Assembly (NCBI GenBank): GCA_964251665.1
Contig: CAXUKO010000004.1
Location: forward strand, 310,001-374,000
DNA: 64,000 nucleotides
Source: JBBQLG01 sp964251665
Lineage (GTDB): Bacteria; Bacteroidota; Bacteroidia; Cytophagales; Spirosomataceae
Reading direction: 5' to 3'
The position numbers were made by a program, and so were the translations under genes. Positions 43,438 through 52,891 of this stretch are shown here, one piece after another. The first letter of the stretch is position 1; each line of letters starts with the position of its first letter. Under the pieces are notes generated by a model, which did no database searches, was not told the DNA's origin, and saw only the letters and a list, made by a program, of their open reading frames with translations.

Positions 43438-43758
43438 ATGCTTACTATTCAGTTTCCAGGTCTGCGCCAGCCCGTATCCGTACAATCGATCGTATGGCTG
43501 GAAGGCGACGCCAATTATACCCGAGTGCATTACCAGGATGGTGGATATTCCCTGATTACCCAGCCACTACGGTGGTTCGAGTCGCGTCTGAATTTTATAC
43601 GGGTGCATCGCTCTGCGATTGTAAACCCGGCCTACATACAGGAGTTTAAACAAAAACGAAGCCGGGCCGGCTGGGTGGAATTAACAGATGGACAGGTGCT
43701 GCCCGTTTCCCGCAGTCGCCTGGCGTACACGGCAACCCGATTGGGGCTACCGATCTGA
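43438..43758 (+). CDS. Stand-alone LytTR DNA-binding protein
   Basis: The 106-residue protein is almost only a LytTR domain: VSVQSIVWLEGDANYTRVHYQDG (13-35), LNFIRVHRSAIVNPAYI (51-67) and LPVSRSR near the end are the family hallmarks. There is no receiver domain, so it acts without phosphorylation or pairs with another protein. LytTR regulators bind paired 9-base direct repeats spaced about 12 bases apart. A pair with that geometry lies at 46959, upstream of a beta-helix lipoprotein gene. Confidence 0.9.
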   Translation: MLTIQFPGLRQPVSVQSIVWLEGDANYTRVHYQDGGYSLITQPLRWFESRLNFIRVHRSAIVNPAYIQEFKQKRSRAGWVELTDGQVLPVSRSRLAYTATRLGLPI

Positions 43759-44163
43759 AAACAGGTACAGGGTGAGCCGTTGGCAGGTGAGACATCCTGC
43801 ACCTTCCGGCTGCTCACCCCGAAGCCGGACTGGTCTGCCCGGTAGTGCTGTCAGCAGGGGCGAAAGAGAGCGGTATGGTATTCTGGCAACAGAAATTGTC
43901 CTTATTTACGGATATTTCCGAGCGGGTTGGAACGTACGATAGGTTTATACGAATGATGTTGATTCGTTCGTGTTCTGTACGTAGGTTTAACCAGAATTCC
44001 TCCTATACCCGGTTCGCTTCGTTAAAATCTTCGACCGCTTTTTTAATCAGTCCGGTCGTAGCCGTTGCCCTCTGCACGGCCCGAACACTTGTCCGATCAT
44101 TCCGGTTATCCGGTTGGCTCTGATGCACTTCTGAACCATTTTTCTATACGTTACAGCTCAACT
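43759..44163 (+). other. Non-coding gap with hairpin after the LytTR gene
   Basis: GGGTGAGC (43770-43777) and GCTCACCC (43812-43819) form an 8-base stem extended by an imperfect inner stem, a likely terminator for the LytTR gene. The rest to the glycosyltransferase start has no believable gene and presumably holds a promoter. Confidence 0.45.
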
Positions 44164-45060
44164 ATGAATGCTCCCGTACTGTTGTTCGCCTACAAACGGC
44201 CCCGCGAACTGAAAGCAACCCTCGAGGCCCTGCAGGCAAATTATCTGGCTCCGGAAAGTGACCTGTACATCTTTGTTGACGCCCCCAAACGGCCCGAAGA
44301 TGCACCCAAAGTAGCCGAAGTACAGGCTGTGCTCGACGGCGCTACCGGCTTCCGTAACATCTACCGCGATTATGCCACGACCAACATTGGCTGCGCTGAC
44401 TCCATTATCCGGGGTATTTCCTACGTGCTCGACCGCTTTCCGACCGCTATTGTGGTAGAGGACGACATTGTAACGTCTCCGAATTTTCTGGATTACATGA
44501 ATCAGTGCCTGCGGCAGTACAAAGACAATCCCAACATCTACTCTATTTCGGGCTATACGTTTCCGTTTCAGCGCCCGGCCGATTACGCATCTGATACCTA
44601 TTTCATTCCCCGTCACAGCCCCTGGGGGTGGGCAACCTGGCGGGACCGCTGGCAATCCATCGACTGGGACATGACCGATTATCCGGCTTTTGAGAAGGAC
44701 CGGAAGCAGCAGAAAGCCTTTATGCAGGGCGGCTCGGACTTGGTTGGTATGTTACGCGATCAGATGGAGGGCCGGGCTGATGCCTGGGATATTCGCTTTT
44801 GTTACAACCGGTTTAAAGCCAATGGCCTGAGTGTATACCCGACCCTATCGAAAGTGCAGAATATTGGCTTTGGAGAAGAGGCTACTCATACCAACATCTA
44901 TAACCGCTACAAAACAGAGCTGGACAGTGGTACAAACCGGGTCTTCACGCTGGCGGGCCGGGTAGAAACAACGCCGTATTATCACCGCGAAACATTACGA
45001 CGGTACAGTGTGGCGACCCGGATTTTCAACAAATTAAAAACGTACGCAGGCATGCGCTGA
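44164..45060 (+). CDS. GT-A-fold glycosyltransferase
   Basis: The 298-residue protein begins with PVLLFAYKRPRELKATLEAL, the start of a nucleotide-sugar binding GT-A fold, and has the acidic metal site as VVEDDIV (about 98-104). Downstream WGWATWRDRWQ is typical of a group of sugar transferases in Bacteroidota surface loci. The ATG at 44164 gives the fold a normal start; an upstream frame to 44065 lies in non-coding-like sequence. The gene is isolated from the exopolysaccharide operon by 4.5 kb. Sugar and acceptor are unknown. Confidence 0.88.
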   Translation: MNAPVLLFAYKRPRELKATLEALQANYLAPESDLYIFVDAPKRPEDAPKVAEVQAVLDGATGFRNIYRDYATTNIGCADSIIRGISYVLDRFPTAIVVEDDIVTSPNFLDYMNQCLRQYKDNPNIYSISGYTFPFQRPADYASDTYFIPRHSPWGWATWRDRWQSIDWDMTDYPAFEKDRKQQKAFMQGGSDLVGMLRDQMEGRADAWDIRFCYNRFKANGLSVYPTLSKVQNIGFGEEATHTNIYNRYKTELDSGTNRVFTLAGRVETTPYYHRETLRRYSVATRIFNKLKTYAGMR

Positions 45061-45082
45061 TATAGCCCTGCGGGTAGGCATA

Positions 45083-45123
45083 CGCATCGCACCACGCCCG
45101 TTATGGGTGTGGCCTGCGGTGCG
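45083..45123 (+). terminator. Hairpin terminator after the glycosyltransferase
   Basis: CGCATCGCA (45083-45091) pairs with TGCGGTGCG (45115-45123) with one G-U pair, and CCACGCCC pairs with GGGTGTGG inside. TGTTTT follows at about 45128. Confidence 0.65.
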
Positions 45124-45167
45124 CTGGTGTTTTGATAATTAGTGTTCTCACAGATAGCTACAACCTT

Positions 45168-46634
45168 ATGAACTGGTCTCCATTAATTCGTTACAGCTTC
45201 CTGCTGTTTACCCTCTGCGGGGCGACGTATTGTAAACAGGACGACGTCGTGCCTGAGGTCGTGGTAGAAAAACAGGATACCCTCAGTATTGCTCAACTGC
45301 GTAGTCTGACGGCGCATACCATACCGAGCAGTGTTCGGATTACGGACCCCGGTAAAGAAGGTGTGTTCGATCTGGTGCCCGCTGACCGCAGCACACCCGA
45401 CGATACGGGCCTTACCTTAGTGACAGCCAAAGGGCGACGCTACAAACGCGATTTTACCGGAGTGGCCAACGCCCGCTGGTTTGGTGTAGAAACATCGGCT
45501 ACGGATATTGGTCCGGCCCTGCAGGCAGCCGTGAATGCGGTCGATCAGGTGACCATTCCCGACGGAACCTACACGCAGCGCACCTCGGTGAAACTTAGAA
45601 GTGGCGTCACCATTCAGGGTAATCCCGGTAAGGTGATCATTACACTGCCCGAAACGTATGTTTCACTTATTTCGATCAGCACGGCCGCCAACGCGATTCT
45701 GCCCCTCGAAAACGTGATCATCGACGGGCTTTCCTGGAATGTGACCTCCCGGCAAACGGGTACGTTCGGCACCATTTACATTGATGGCCCGACCGTGAAC
45801 AACCTGACGGTACAGAACTGCAACAGCACCGATCAGGCCGCCAAAGACAGCACTAACTGGCTAACGGTGAAGATTCAGGCGGGGAAAACCGCTACAAACC
45901 TGCTGGTCAAGAATAATACCGTGCAGGCTAAGCGGATGGGGTGTGAGATCTTTAATCACGACAACATCGGTATCTACGCGGGTACCAACATCACGGTCAG
46001 CGGTAATTATTTCCACGACTGCTACTTTGGTATTTCATTATCCGGCCCGATGGATGGCGAGATGGTGACGAACAATTACCTGAAAAATTGTAGCTATTTT
46101 GGTTTAGAAATAGCCGGAGCTGCCCGGAACGTAACCATTACCAAGAATAAGTTTGAAGGCGTCTTCGATAAATTTCTGGCCGGGTCAAACGACGGTAATG
46201 GGAACGGGTCGATAACCGGGGGCATGGTGATCTCTGAGAATACTACGGTAGGTGTTTGTACCGGTGGCATTCAGCTCTTCAATGGCGGCACGGTCGCCTT
46301 CAACCGCAACACGTTTTCCATGACCGGGATGCTCGAACTGGCCCACGGGACTAAGGGGGGCGTGTTTGTTGGTAATACCATCGAGAGTACCTCCAACAAA
46401 GCCATTATTTGCGACAATTCGCCCAATAATACCTTTACGGGCAATACAATCTCGAATAAAAACTGTCCCGAGAATCAGGCAACCTTCATCTCCTACGGCA
46501 CGGCTTCGGTGAATAATTCGCTCAGCGATAACAAAATTATCAAGGGCCGGAACGGTAAATACATTGATGGCCTGGCGGGTGGTACCTATACCGCGTCTAA
46601 AAACTACGACGAAGCCGGTAACGCGCTGCCCTGA
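45168..46634 (+). CDS. Beta-helix lipoprotein (tandem copy 1)
   Basis: From the ATG at 45168 the protein has 488 residues and a lipoprotein-style signal with Cys22. A short N-terminal module (about 45-125) ends with DIGPALQAAVNAVDQVTIPDG, the start wording of pectate-lyase/tail-spike type beta-helix proteins. The helix ladder follows with NNTV, NYFHD and NNYLKNCSYFGLEIAG repeats. It is clearly paralogous to the protein at 47022: shared wording includes GLTLVTA.G.RYKR.F.G.ANA.WF. No catalytic residues were identified. A longer start at 45132 would extend the signal unnaturally. Confidence 0.85.
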   Translation: MNWSPLIRYSFLLFTLCGATYCKQDDVVPEVVVEKQDTLSIAQLRSLTAHTIPSSVRITDPGKEGVFDLVPADRSTPDDTGLTLVTAKGRRYKRDFTGVANARWFGVETSATDIGPALQAAVNAVDQVTIPDGTYTQRTSVKLRSGVTIQGNPGKVIITLPETYVSLISISTAANAILPLENVIIDGLSWNVTSRQTGTFGTIYIDGPTVNNLTVQNCNSTDQAAKDSTNWLTVKIQAGKTATNLLVKNNTVQAKRMGCEIFNHDNIGIYAGTNITVSGNYFHDCYFGISLSGPMDGEMVTNNYLKNCSYFGLEIAGAARNVTITKNKFEGVFDKFLAGSNDGNGNGSITGGMVISENTTVGVCTGGIQLFNGGTVAFNRNTFSMTGMLELAHGTKGGVFVGNTIESTSNKAIICDNSPNNTFTGNTISNKNCPENQATFISYGTASVNNSLSDNKIIKGRNGKYIDGLAGGTYTASKNYDEAGNALP

Positions 46635-46653
46635 CCGGTAAATTAATTCCCAC

Positions 46654-46704
46654 AAAAACAGCCCGTCGGAATCGCTTTACCAACGATTCCGACGGGCTGT
46701 TTTT
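46654..46704. terminator. Strong bidirectional intrinsic terminator
   Basis: A perfect 21-base stem pairs 46654-46674 with 46684-46704 around a 9-base loop. The outer ends are AAAAA and TTTTT, the classic bidirectional layout. It lies 20 bases after the first beta-helix lipoprotein gene. Confidence 0.9.
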
Positions 46705-46958
46705 GGTACGACACCTCCGTTCTTATGCAACTCCTGACTATTCAGAGCACCACTGCAACAATTTAGCGTAGCCGGACGCTGCATTAAAATTGCAGCATAT
46801 CGCAGACAAGTGAAGACGGGTGTAGGCTTGATGACCTCCTTAAAAGACAGGTGTTACGTCATAGTTAAGCAACTCACTGCCAACGGATAGCTGTAACCAG
46901 CATTGTGTACAGGCTGCTTATTGGCAAGGCAACAGATTGAAAATACCCATTAAGAAAG

Positions 46959-46988
46959 ATTTTAGTCCATATAATAAATATTTTAGTC
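46959..46988 (+). promoter_or_regulatory. Paired 9-base direct repeats upstream of beta-helix gene 2
   Basis: ATTTTAGTC occurs at 46959-46967 and again at 46980-46988, exactly 21 bases apart with a 12-base spacer. The second copy ends 33 bases before the ATG at 47022. The geometry is that of LytTR binding sites, though the bases do not fit the usual consensus closely. The rest of the 387-base gap from 46635 shows only the terminator and AT-rich sequence. Confidence 0.45.
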
Positions 46989-47021
46989 AGCAGTTAGGAA
47001 AGAAGCAACAACTGTCTATCA

Positions 47022-48506
47022 ATGAAATTGTCCTCTTTTCTACCAGCAGGATGTGCCATAGCCATCCTGGCGTTCACCAGCAATTGTACCCGGTCCGGCA
47101 TTGCTCCTGAGCCAACCACCTCAGCCACCTCCATCACCGCCCTGAAACAACTCACGATGGCGCAACTGCGGTCGGCCCGAACAGGTGCCCTGCCCGACAG
47201 TATTTACCTGACCGATGCGGATAAAAACGGCGTTTTTGTGCTCGATTCCTCCGATCGGCATACGGTCGATAATACGGGCCTAACCCTAGTAACGGCTTCC
47301 GGGGAGCGGTACAAGCGGTTGTTTGCCGGAGCCGCCAATGCCGCCTGGTTTGATGTGTCTACGTCCGATTCTGACATTGGTCCCGAATTGCAGAACGCTG
47401 TAAACTCATCGGATATGGTGGTCATTCCAGATGGCAACTACACGCAGCTCACGAAGGTGATTTTGCGGAGCAACGTGACCATTAAAGGCAACCCGGGCAA
47501 GGTAACCATCCGGCTCACGGGTGATACCTACATCTCGTTTCAGAACTTCTGGCTGGAGCAGGATCTACAGAACGTCACCATCGACGGGCTAAACTGGGTG
47601 ATGGCGTCGACGGCGCACGTGGAGGGGTCATACGGGCCGATTACCATCGACGGACCATCGGTCCACAACCTGACGGTTCAGAATTGCCAGAGTCAGCATA
47701 CATCAGCTACGGCCAACGTAAACTGGTTTTTCCTGAAAGTACAGCCGGGCAAGACAACGGACAATGTTGTCGTGCAGAACAACACCGTAACCGGTGCCCG
47801 AATGGGGGCGGAGTTTCTGGCTCAGCGCCTGCCCGTTAAGTATCTGGGTAAAAACATTCAGTGCAACCGCAACCATTTCGAGAACTGCGGATTCGGCGTA
47901 TCGGTAGCGGGTTCCTTCGATATTGTGGATGTGAGCGACAACTACCTGAAAAACTGCCCTACCTACGGCGTTGAGTTTGCGGGCTGGCTGCACAACGCCC
48001 GTCTGGCCAATAACCGGTTTGAGGGTCAGTTTACCGATCTGTTTGCCGGTAACTGGGAAAACGACGGCGACGGCACCATCAGTACCAACGGGCTGCACGT
48101 TTACGGGAACACAACGGTAGGCGTCTGTACGGGTAAATGGTCGGTTCGTAATGGCTACAACATGCTCGTGGAAGCCAATTATCTTCAGATGACTGGTTTG
48201 CTGGACCTGTCGGGGGCTACCACCAACGCTCAGTTTATCAGCAATAAATTTATCAGTACTACCGAGAATAAGGTGATTCAGGTCAACGACGTCGGCAATC
48301 TGAACTTCACCAGTAACTACATCAGTAACGAAGGAGTGATGAACGGCTGGCTGATCATTATCGTCAATGGGTCGGCCTCGACCAATAATGTGTTTGTTAA
48401 TAATACGCTGGTACGTAGTACGGGTAGTATAATTGGCGCTGGTAACGGCGCTACATACCGATTCTCGAATAATTACGATAAGTACGGGGTACCCATTACG
48501 TTATAA
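47022..48506 (+). CDS. Beta-helix lipoprotein (tandem copy 2)
   Basis: The 494-residue protein is a paralogue of the preceding one, again with a lipoprotein-style signal ending at Cys22 (FTSNCTRS). The N-terminal module has SIYLTDADKNGVFVLDSSDR and GLTLVTASGERYKR, then DIGPELQNAVNSSDMVVIPDG leads into a beta-helix with repeats such as VVQNNTVTGAR, NRNHFENCGFG and DNYLKNCPTYG. It has its own likely promoter with direct repeats and its own terminator, so it is transcribed separately from copy 1. A cell-surface carbohydrate role is inferred. Confidence 0.85.
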   Translation: MKLSSFLPAGCAIAILAFTSNCTRSGIAPEPTTSATSITALKQLTMAQLRSARTGALPDSIYLTDADKNGVFVLDSSDRHTVDNTGLTLVTASGERYKRLFAGAANAAWFDVSTSDSDIGPELQNAVNSSDMVVIPDGNYTQLTKVILRSNVTIKGNPGKVTIRLTGDTYISFQNFWLEQDLQNVTIDGLNWVMASTAHVEGSYGPITIDGPSVHNLTVQNCQSQHTSATANVNWFFLKVQPGKTTDNVVVQNNTVTGARMGAEFLAQRLPVKYLGKNIQCNRNHFENCGFGVSVAGSFDIVDVSDNYLKNCPTYGVEFAGWLHNARLANNRFEGQFTDLFAGNWENDGDGTISTNGLHVYGNTTVGVCTGKWSVRNGYNMLVEANYLQMTGLLDLSGATTNAQFISNKFISTTENKVIQVNDVGNLNFTSNYISNEGVMNGWLIIIVNGSASTNNVFVNNTLVRSTGSIIGAGNGATYRFSNNYDKYGVPITL

Positions 48507-48530
48507 TCGTTACATAACCGGTTGACCAGG

Positions 48531-48573
48531 CGGACTTCATTGATTCGGGTATTTTCCGATTCGATGAAGTCCG
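48531..48573 (+). terminator. Intrinsic terminator after beta-helix gene 2
   Basis: CGGACTTCAT (48531-48540) pairs with ATGAAGTCCG (48564-48573), and inner bases TGATTCGG/CCGATTCG extend the stem imperfectly. TTTT follows directly. Confidence 0.75.
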
Positions 48574-49635
48574 TTTTGATGAAAGGTCTATGCATCGTTA
48601 AGAGAGCTTTTTACACGTGCAGTTGGACCTATTTACGAAGATGAAATCAAGCTGTAATTTGCACCGGACTATTAAAAAATTAAACTATACCATCTACTTG
48701 CATCAATTGTTTAATTAAACGGTGCGCAGCAACTGACACCATTGGTTTTAAAGGCCTTTTAATAAAGTAACCATCTTCATAATATGTAGTAAAGATGCAT
48801 ATGAATTAATTGAAGCAGGCTGACCTGTTACATACTTATTTGTGAAAACCTCTGATTTTCAAAGTAAATTGTGTATTGAAAAAAAATCTTCATACGTAGT
48901 TTAATTTTTTACATTTAATTAAAGAAAAATTTGCTCTAGTAAACAAAGTATACTTGTGTATGAGTTTGTTGAAATTTAAAGTGGTAGAATAGGTAATTTT
49001 TTAAATAAAATAAGATGCATGTATTTTACACAAATAGTATGATTATACAGATGAAAAGAATAATTATACAAAGTCTACCTGCTAACTTACAAAGTTCTTT
49101 TCTACCGGGAATTCCTTTATTTTTTTATAAAAAACATTAAAATTATTAAATTTTCTTGTAACAATATTAGTTAGTAGGCAAGTTGTAAGTTACTTTTTTT
49201 TGTTATTATATCAAAGAAAAGTTTATAAGTTAAAATAATACTTGTACCGTTGAATCATGTCATTACGTAAATTAAAAAGACCGGTATATATTTCAAACAG
49301 AATACCAGCAGAGGTGTTAAATGACGGTGAAATCAATTGCTTTTATGTTGGTAAAATGATGTTATCCTTCATCACCCTTACAATTTTAAATGAACCGAAT
49401 TGATAGTGAATGTTTACCTCATAAGATTGATATTAGAATGGTTTAATGAGGTGTAACTTAGTTCCATACTTCCTTAACAGTCAAAAATATTTTATGACAA
49501 GATCAATTATGTGACATTCTTACGTATATAATGGTCTGGAATGAAAAATGCCTCGTTACTGAAAAGAGCCTGATGAATCATAAAATACAGTTGGTAACCC
49601 CACCCATTATCTTGAGAATGATTGTAAACACTAAA
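48574..49635. other. AT-rich stretch upstream of the exopolysaccharide operon
   Basis: About 1 kb here is far richer in A and T than the flanking genes, by eye about 70 percent or more, with runs such as GAAAAAAAATC and CTTTTTTTTGTT. No protein of normal size is encoded. One 48-codon frame (49257-49403) is listed separately. It likely carries the regulatory DNA of wza and may be a remnant of foreign DNA or a binding site for a silencing protein. No tRNA, riboswitch or known repeat was recognised. Confidence 0.6.
49257..49403 (+). CDS. Possible small protein (48 residues) in the AT-rich region
   Basis: An ATG at 49257 opens 48 codons to a TGA at 49401. The peptide (starting MSLRKLKRPVYISNRIP) is basic at the N-terminus and has mixed composition rather than the low complexity expected from AT-rich noise, ending in a hydrophobic MMLSFITLTIL. 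It is not recognised. It may be a real small protein, a leader peptide or chance. Confidence 0.22.
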   Translation: MSLRKLKRPVYISNRIPAEVLNDGEINCFYVGKMMLSFITLTILNEPN

Positions 49636-50442
49636 ATGGCGAACGATAGAGAAAATGTACCTGTAAATATCCGGTTCAGTTGCCTGATCATTGTCGCGCT
49701 GATGGCTGTCCTGACAGGATGCAGTCAATCCAAAAAATTGGCTTATTTCCAAAAGACAGCCGCCGGTGAAGACACAATTGCTATACCACAGGCATACTCA
49801 CCAACTATCAAGCGGGGGGATCTCCTGTCGGTTCAGGTGAGTAGTCTGAACGCCGAAGCGTCTGCCTTTTTTAATCCGGTATCGGTCGCCGATAACTCAC
49901 CGGCAACGGGGGGCACGGCCAATCCGCTTGCCCGCACCTCTGGCTATTTAGTGGCGGAGGACGGAACCATAAAATTACCCCTGGTGGGCCAGATAGACGT
50001 GGTGGGACAGACCAACGACCAGGCCAGCGACCTGATTAGCCGAAAACTGAAAGCCTATTTGAAAGAGCCTACTGTTAACGTACGAAATCTGAATTTCCGG
50101 ATTTCGGTGCTGGGGGAAGTGGCCCGGCCTGCCCTGTTTACAATCCCCAATGAACGGATTACAATTCCTGAGGCATTGGGGCTGGCTGGTGATTTGACCA
50201 TCTACGGACGGCGCGACAACGTGCTGGTTATCCGTGAAGAAGGCAACAAACGAGTCTTTACCCGGATTGACATGACTCAGCGAACCGCCTTTCGTTCGCC
50301 CTACTACTCGCTCCACCCCAACGACATCGTGTATGTAGAGCCCGGTAAAGCCAGGGCTGTGAGCGTGGACCGGACCTATCAGTTAGCACCTATTGTGATC
50401 AGTATACTCTCGCTGGCCGCCATTATTGCAACACGGCGCTGA
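49636..50442 (+). CDS. wza: Polysaccharide export outer-membrane lipoprotein (Wza-like)
   Basis: Wza-type proteins form the outer-membrane channel for exopolysaccharide. From the ATG at 49636 the protein has 268 residues with a lipobox LTGC at Cys29. The PES (poly-export) domain follows with SPTIKRGDLLSVQVSSL, GYLVAEDGTIKLPLVGQIDVVG and a SLBB-type segment ISVLGEVARPALFTIPNERITIPEALGLAGD. The C-terminal hydrophobic helix LAPIVISILSLAAIIATRR spans or anchors in the membrane, as in short Bacteroidota forms. An in-frame start at 49531 would add a stretch before the signal and is unlikely. It is the first gene of the operon. Confidence 0.92.
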   Translation: MANDRENVPVNIRFSCLIIVALMAVLTGCSQSKKLAYFQKTAAGEDTIAIPQAYSPTIKRGDLLSVQVSSLNAEASAFFNPVSVADNSPATGGTANPLARTSGYLVAEDGTIKLPLVGQIDVVGQTNDQASDLISRKLKAYLKEPTVNVRNLNFRISVLGEVARPALFTIPNERITIPEALGLAGDLTIYGRRDNVLVIREEGNKRVFTRIDMTQRTAFRSPYYSLHPNDIVYVEPGKARAVSVDRTYQLAPIVISILSLAAIIATRR

Positions 50443-50524
50443 TTAACGGAACGACCGGATGGGTAACCGCCTGGTCGATAAATGACGATTACTTTTTATA
50501 GATCAACGTTATCTTAACTTTAAC

Positions 50525-52825
50525 ATGGCTGCAAAATCTGCCCATTCCTACGTCCCATATCAGGTTATTGAACCGGGTCAGGCTGATGTGAGGACGCATC
50601 TGTTACCGTACCTGCGGAGATGGCCCCTGTACGTATTATCGCTTGCCCTTGCCCTCGCCGGTGCCTATGCGTACATGCTCTACAAGCAACCCATCTACCG
50701 CATTCAGGCCAGCCTGATGCTGCAGGATGAAAAGAAAGGCAACAGCCAAACTAACCCGCTGAAAGAACTCGAGACCTACTCACCCAAAAAAGTGGTTGAG
50801 AACGAACTCGAGGTGCTGCGCTCGTCTACCCTGATGGGGCGGGTTGTTGAAAGCCTTCACTTAGAAACCAAATACTTCCGGCAGACCCGTTTCGGCAAAC
50901 GCGAAATCTACTTAGAGTCGCCGGTGGTGCTGCTGATCGAAAGCGGAACGGAAAACCTGTATAAGAAGCCACTGGAACTGACCTTCGCCAAAAACCAGAT
51001 GGTTCGCATTAATGGGCAGGCGTATCCGCTGAACCAGAATATCCAGACACCCTACGGTAAACTCCGGGTGCTGACCCGCAGACCGGTGAACGACACGACG
51101 GCTTCGCTGTTTGTACAGGCGATGCCTAAGTCGGCCGCCGTAAACAGTTACTTAGGTAATCTGAAGGCCGAACCGACCAGCAAAACGTCGACGGTGATTC
51201 ACCTCACGCTCGAAGATGCCGTTCCGCAGAAGGGGGAAGCCATTCTGAACAATCTCATTAAAGAATACAATCAGGCCGCCATTGTCGATAAAAACAAGGT
51301 CGCTGCCAATACGCTCCAATTCGTCGAAGACCGGCTGCACATGGTTTCCGGTGAACTGGCTGCCGTTGAACGCAATGTAGAAGATTACAAGTCCGCGCAG
51401 GGGATTACGGACCTGAGCGCGCAGTCGCAGTCCTTTTTACAGACCACGCAGCAGAACGACGCGCAACTCAACCAGGTGAACATTCAACTGGCCGCTCTGA
51501 ACGATTTGCAGAAGTTCGTAAACGATCAGTCCGACAAGCGGGGCAGTACCCCGGCAACGGTCGGGCTGAACGATCAGGTGCTGCTGAGTCAGATTGATAA
51601 ACTGGCACAACTGGAACTCAAACGTGATGAACTGGTTCAGACCACGTCCAATGAAAACCCACTGCTGCAAACAACCGAGAACCAGATCAAAGCCACACGC
51701 AGCAATATCAGCCGGAATATCCAGTCGATGAAGACCATGCTGACCAGTTCAAAGGAGCAGTATGTGACCAAGAACAAGGAGATGGAAGGCATGATCCGGG
51801 CGATTCCGAAGCAGGAACGTTCGCTGATGGACATCAACCGGCAGCAGCAGATCAAAAACAGTCTGTATACGTACCTGCTCCAGAAGCGGGAAGAAATGGC
51901 CGTTTCGTTCGCTGCCGCCATTGCTGACAGCCGCACGATTGATGCCGCTGAGAGCAGCGCCGGTCCCATAAAGCCGGTGGCCATGGTGATTTATTCGCTT
52001 TTCGCCCTGATTGGCCTGTTGCTGCCAACGGCGGGCGTTGCCGGTAGAAACGCCTTGAATACGCGGGTTGTACGCCGGGCCGATGTGGAAGGCATGACAC
52101 AGGTACCGATCCTGGGCGAAGTAATGAACAAGCGTCGCCGGGATGTTATGGTGGTAGCGCCACAAAGTCGGACGATGATTGCCGAACAGATTCGGACAAT
52201 TCGGACCAGCCTGAACATTGGCAAGGGCGAAACCGAAGACAGCCAGGTGGTTCTGTTTACCTCCAGTATCAGTGGCGAAGGCAAATCCTTTATCTCCCTG
52301 AATCTGGGTGCCAGTCTGGCCATGCTGAAGCAGCCCACCGTAATTCTGGAAATGGATATGCGGATGCCCCGGCTGCACCAGGTATTTGATGTCGATAACA
52401 GCGTTGGTATCAGTACCTACCTGAACGGCGAGGCTACTTTAGATGAAATTCTGAAACCCGTTCCCGGCTATCCCAACTATTTTATCATCCCCAGCGGCCC
52501 CCTGCCCCCGGACCCTTCTGAGTTGCTGAGCGGCCCGTACCTGAAAAAGCTGATTCAGGCCCTGCGTGAGCAATTTAGCTACGTCATCATCGACGCTCCC
52601 CCGGTTGGTATTGTCACCGATGCTCAGGTTATTGCCCCGCTGGCAGATACCACCCTGTATGTGGTCCGGCATGGTGTTACGCCTAAACAGTGCCTCAAAA
52701 CACTGGATACGCTGCAACAGGAGCAGAGCTTCAACAACCTGCGTATCATTCTTAACGCCGTAGGCGGCACCAGCGAAGCCTACCGCTTTAACAGTAAATA
52801 CAAAAACAGTTACTCGTACCGATAG
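50525..52825 (+). CDS. wzc: Tyrosine autokinase and chain-length regulator (Wzc-like)
   Basis: Wzc proteins control polysaccharide polymerisation and export by cycles of tyrosine phosphorylation in the inner membrane. The 766-residue product has a Wzz-type domain with a first membrane segment (about 31-50), a long periplasmic coiled-coil region (about 250-450), and a second membrane segment near 480-500. The cytoplasmic BY-kinase domain carries Walker A SSISGEGKS (about 580) and Walker A' VILEMDMRMPR (about 606-616). The C-terminus has a tyrosine cluster (YRFNSKYKNSYSYR). It follows wza after 82 bases. Confidence 0.94.
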   Translation: MAAKSAHSYVPYQVIEPGQADVRTHLLPYLRRWPLYVLSLALALAGAYAYMLYKQPIYRIQASLMLQDEKKGNSQTNPLKELETYSPKKVVENELEVLRSSTLMGRVVESLHLETKYFRQTRFGKREIYLESPVVLLIESGTENLYKKPLELTFAKNQMVRINGQAYPLNQNIQTPYGKLRVLTRRPVNDTTASLFVQAMPKSAAVNSYLGNLKAEPTSKTSTVIHLTLEDAVPQKGEAILNNLIKEYNQAAIVDKNKVAANTLQFVEDRLHMVSGELAAVERNVEDYKSAQGITDLSAQSQSFLQTTQQNDAQLNQVNIQLAALNDLQKFVNDQSDKRGSTPATVGLNDQVLLSQIDKLAQLELKRDELVQTTSNENPLLQTTENQIKATRSNISRNIQSMKTMLTSSKEQYVTKNKEMEGMIRAIPKQERSLMDINRQQQIKNSLYTYLLQKREEMAVSFAAAIADSRTIDAAESSAGPIKPVAMVIYSLFALIGLLLPTAGVAGRNALNTRVVRRADVEGMTQVPILGEVMNKRRRDVMVVAPQSRTMIAEQIRTIRTSLNIGKGETEDSQVVLFTSSISGEGKSFISLNLGASLAMLKQPTVILEMDMRMPRLHQVFDVDNSVGISTYLNGEATLDEILKPVPGYPNYFIIPSGPLPPDPSELLSGPYLKKLIQALREQFSYVIIDAPPVGIVTDAQVIAPLADTTLYVVRHGVTPKQCLKTLDTLQQEQSFNNLRIILNAVGGTSEAYRFNSKYKNSYSYR

Positions 52826-52891
52826 CAGCTCGACATCGAACAGCCGCAGCCAATGGTCTGCAGGTTCGCAGCGACTCTTTCTACCCCATAA

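Noticed and set aside
48507..49635. An insertion sequence in the AT-rich region
   Set aside because: No transposase frame, terminal inverted repeats or target duplication could be seen.
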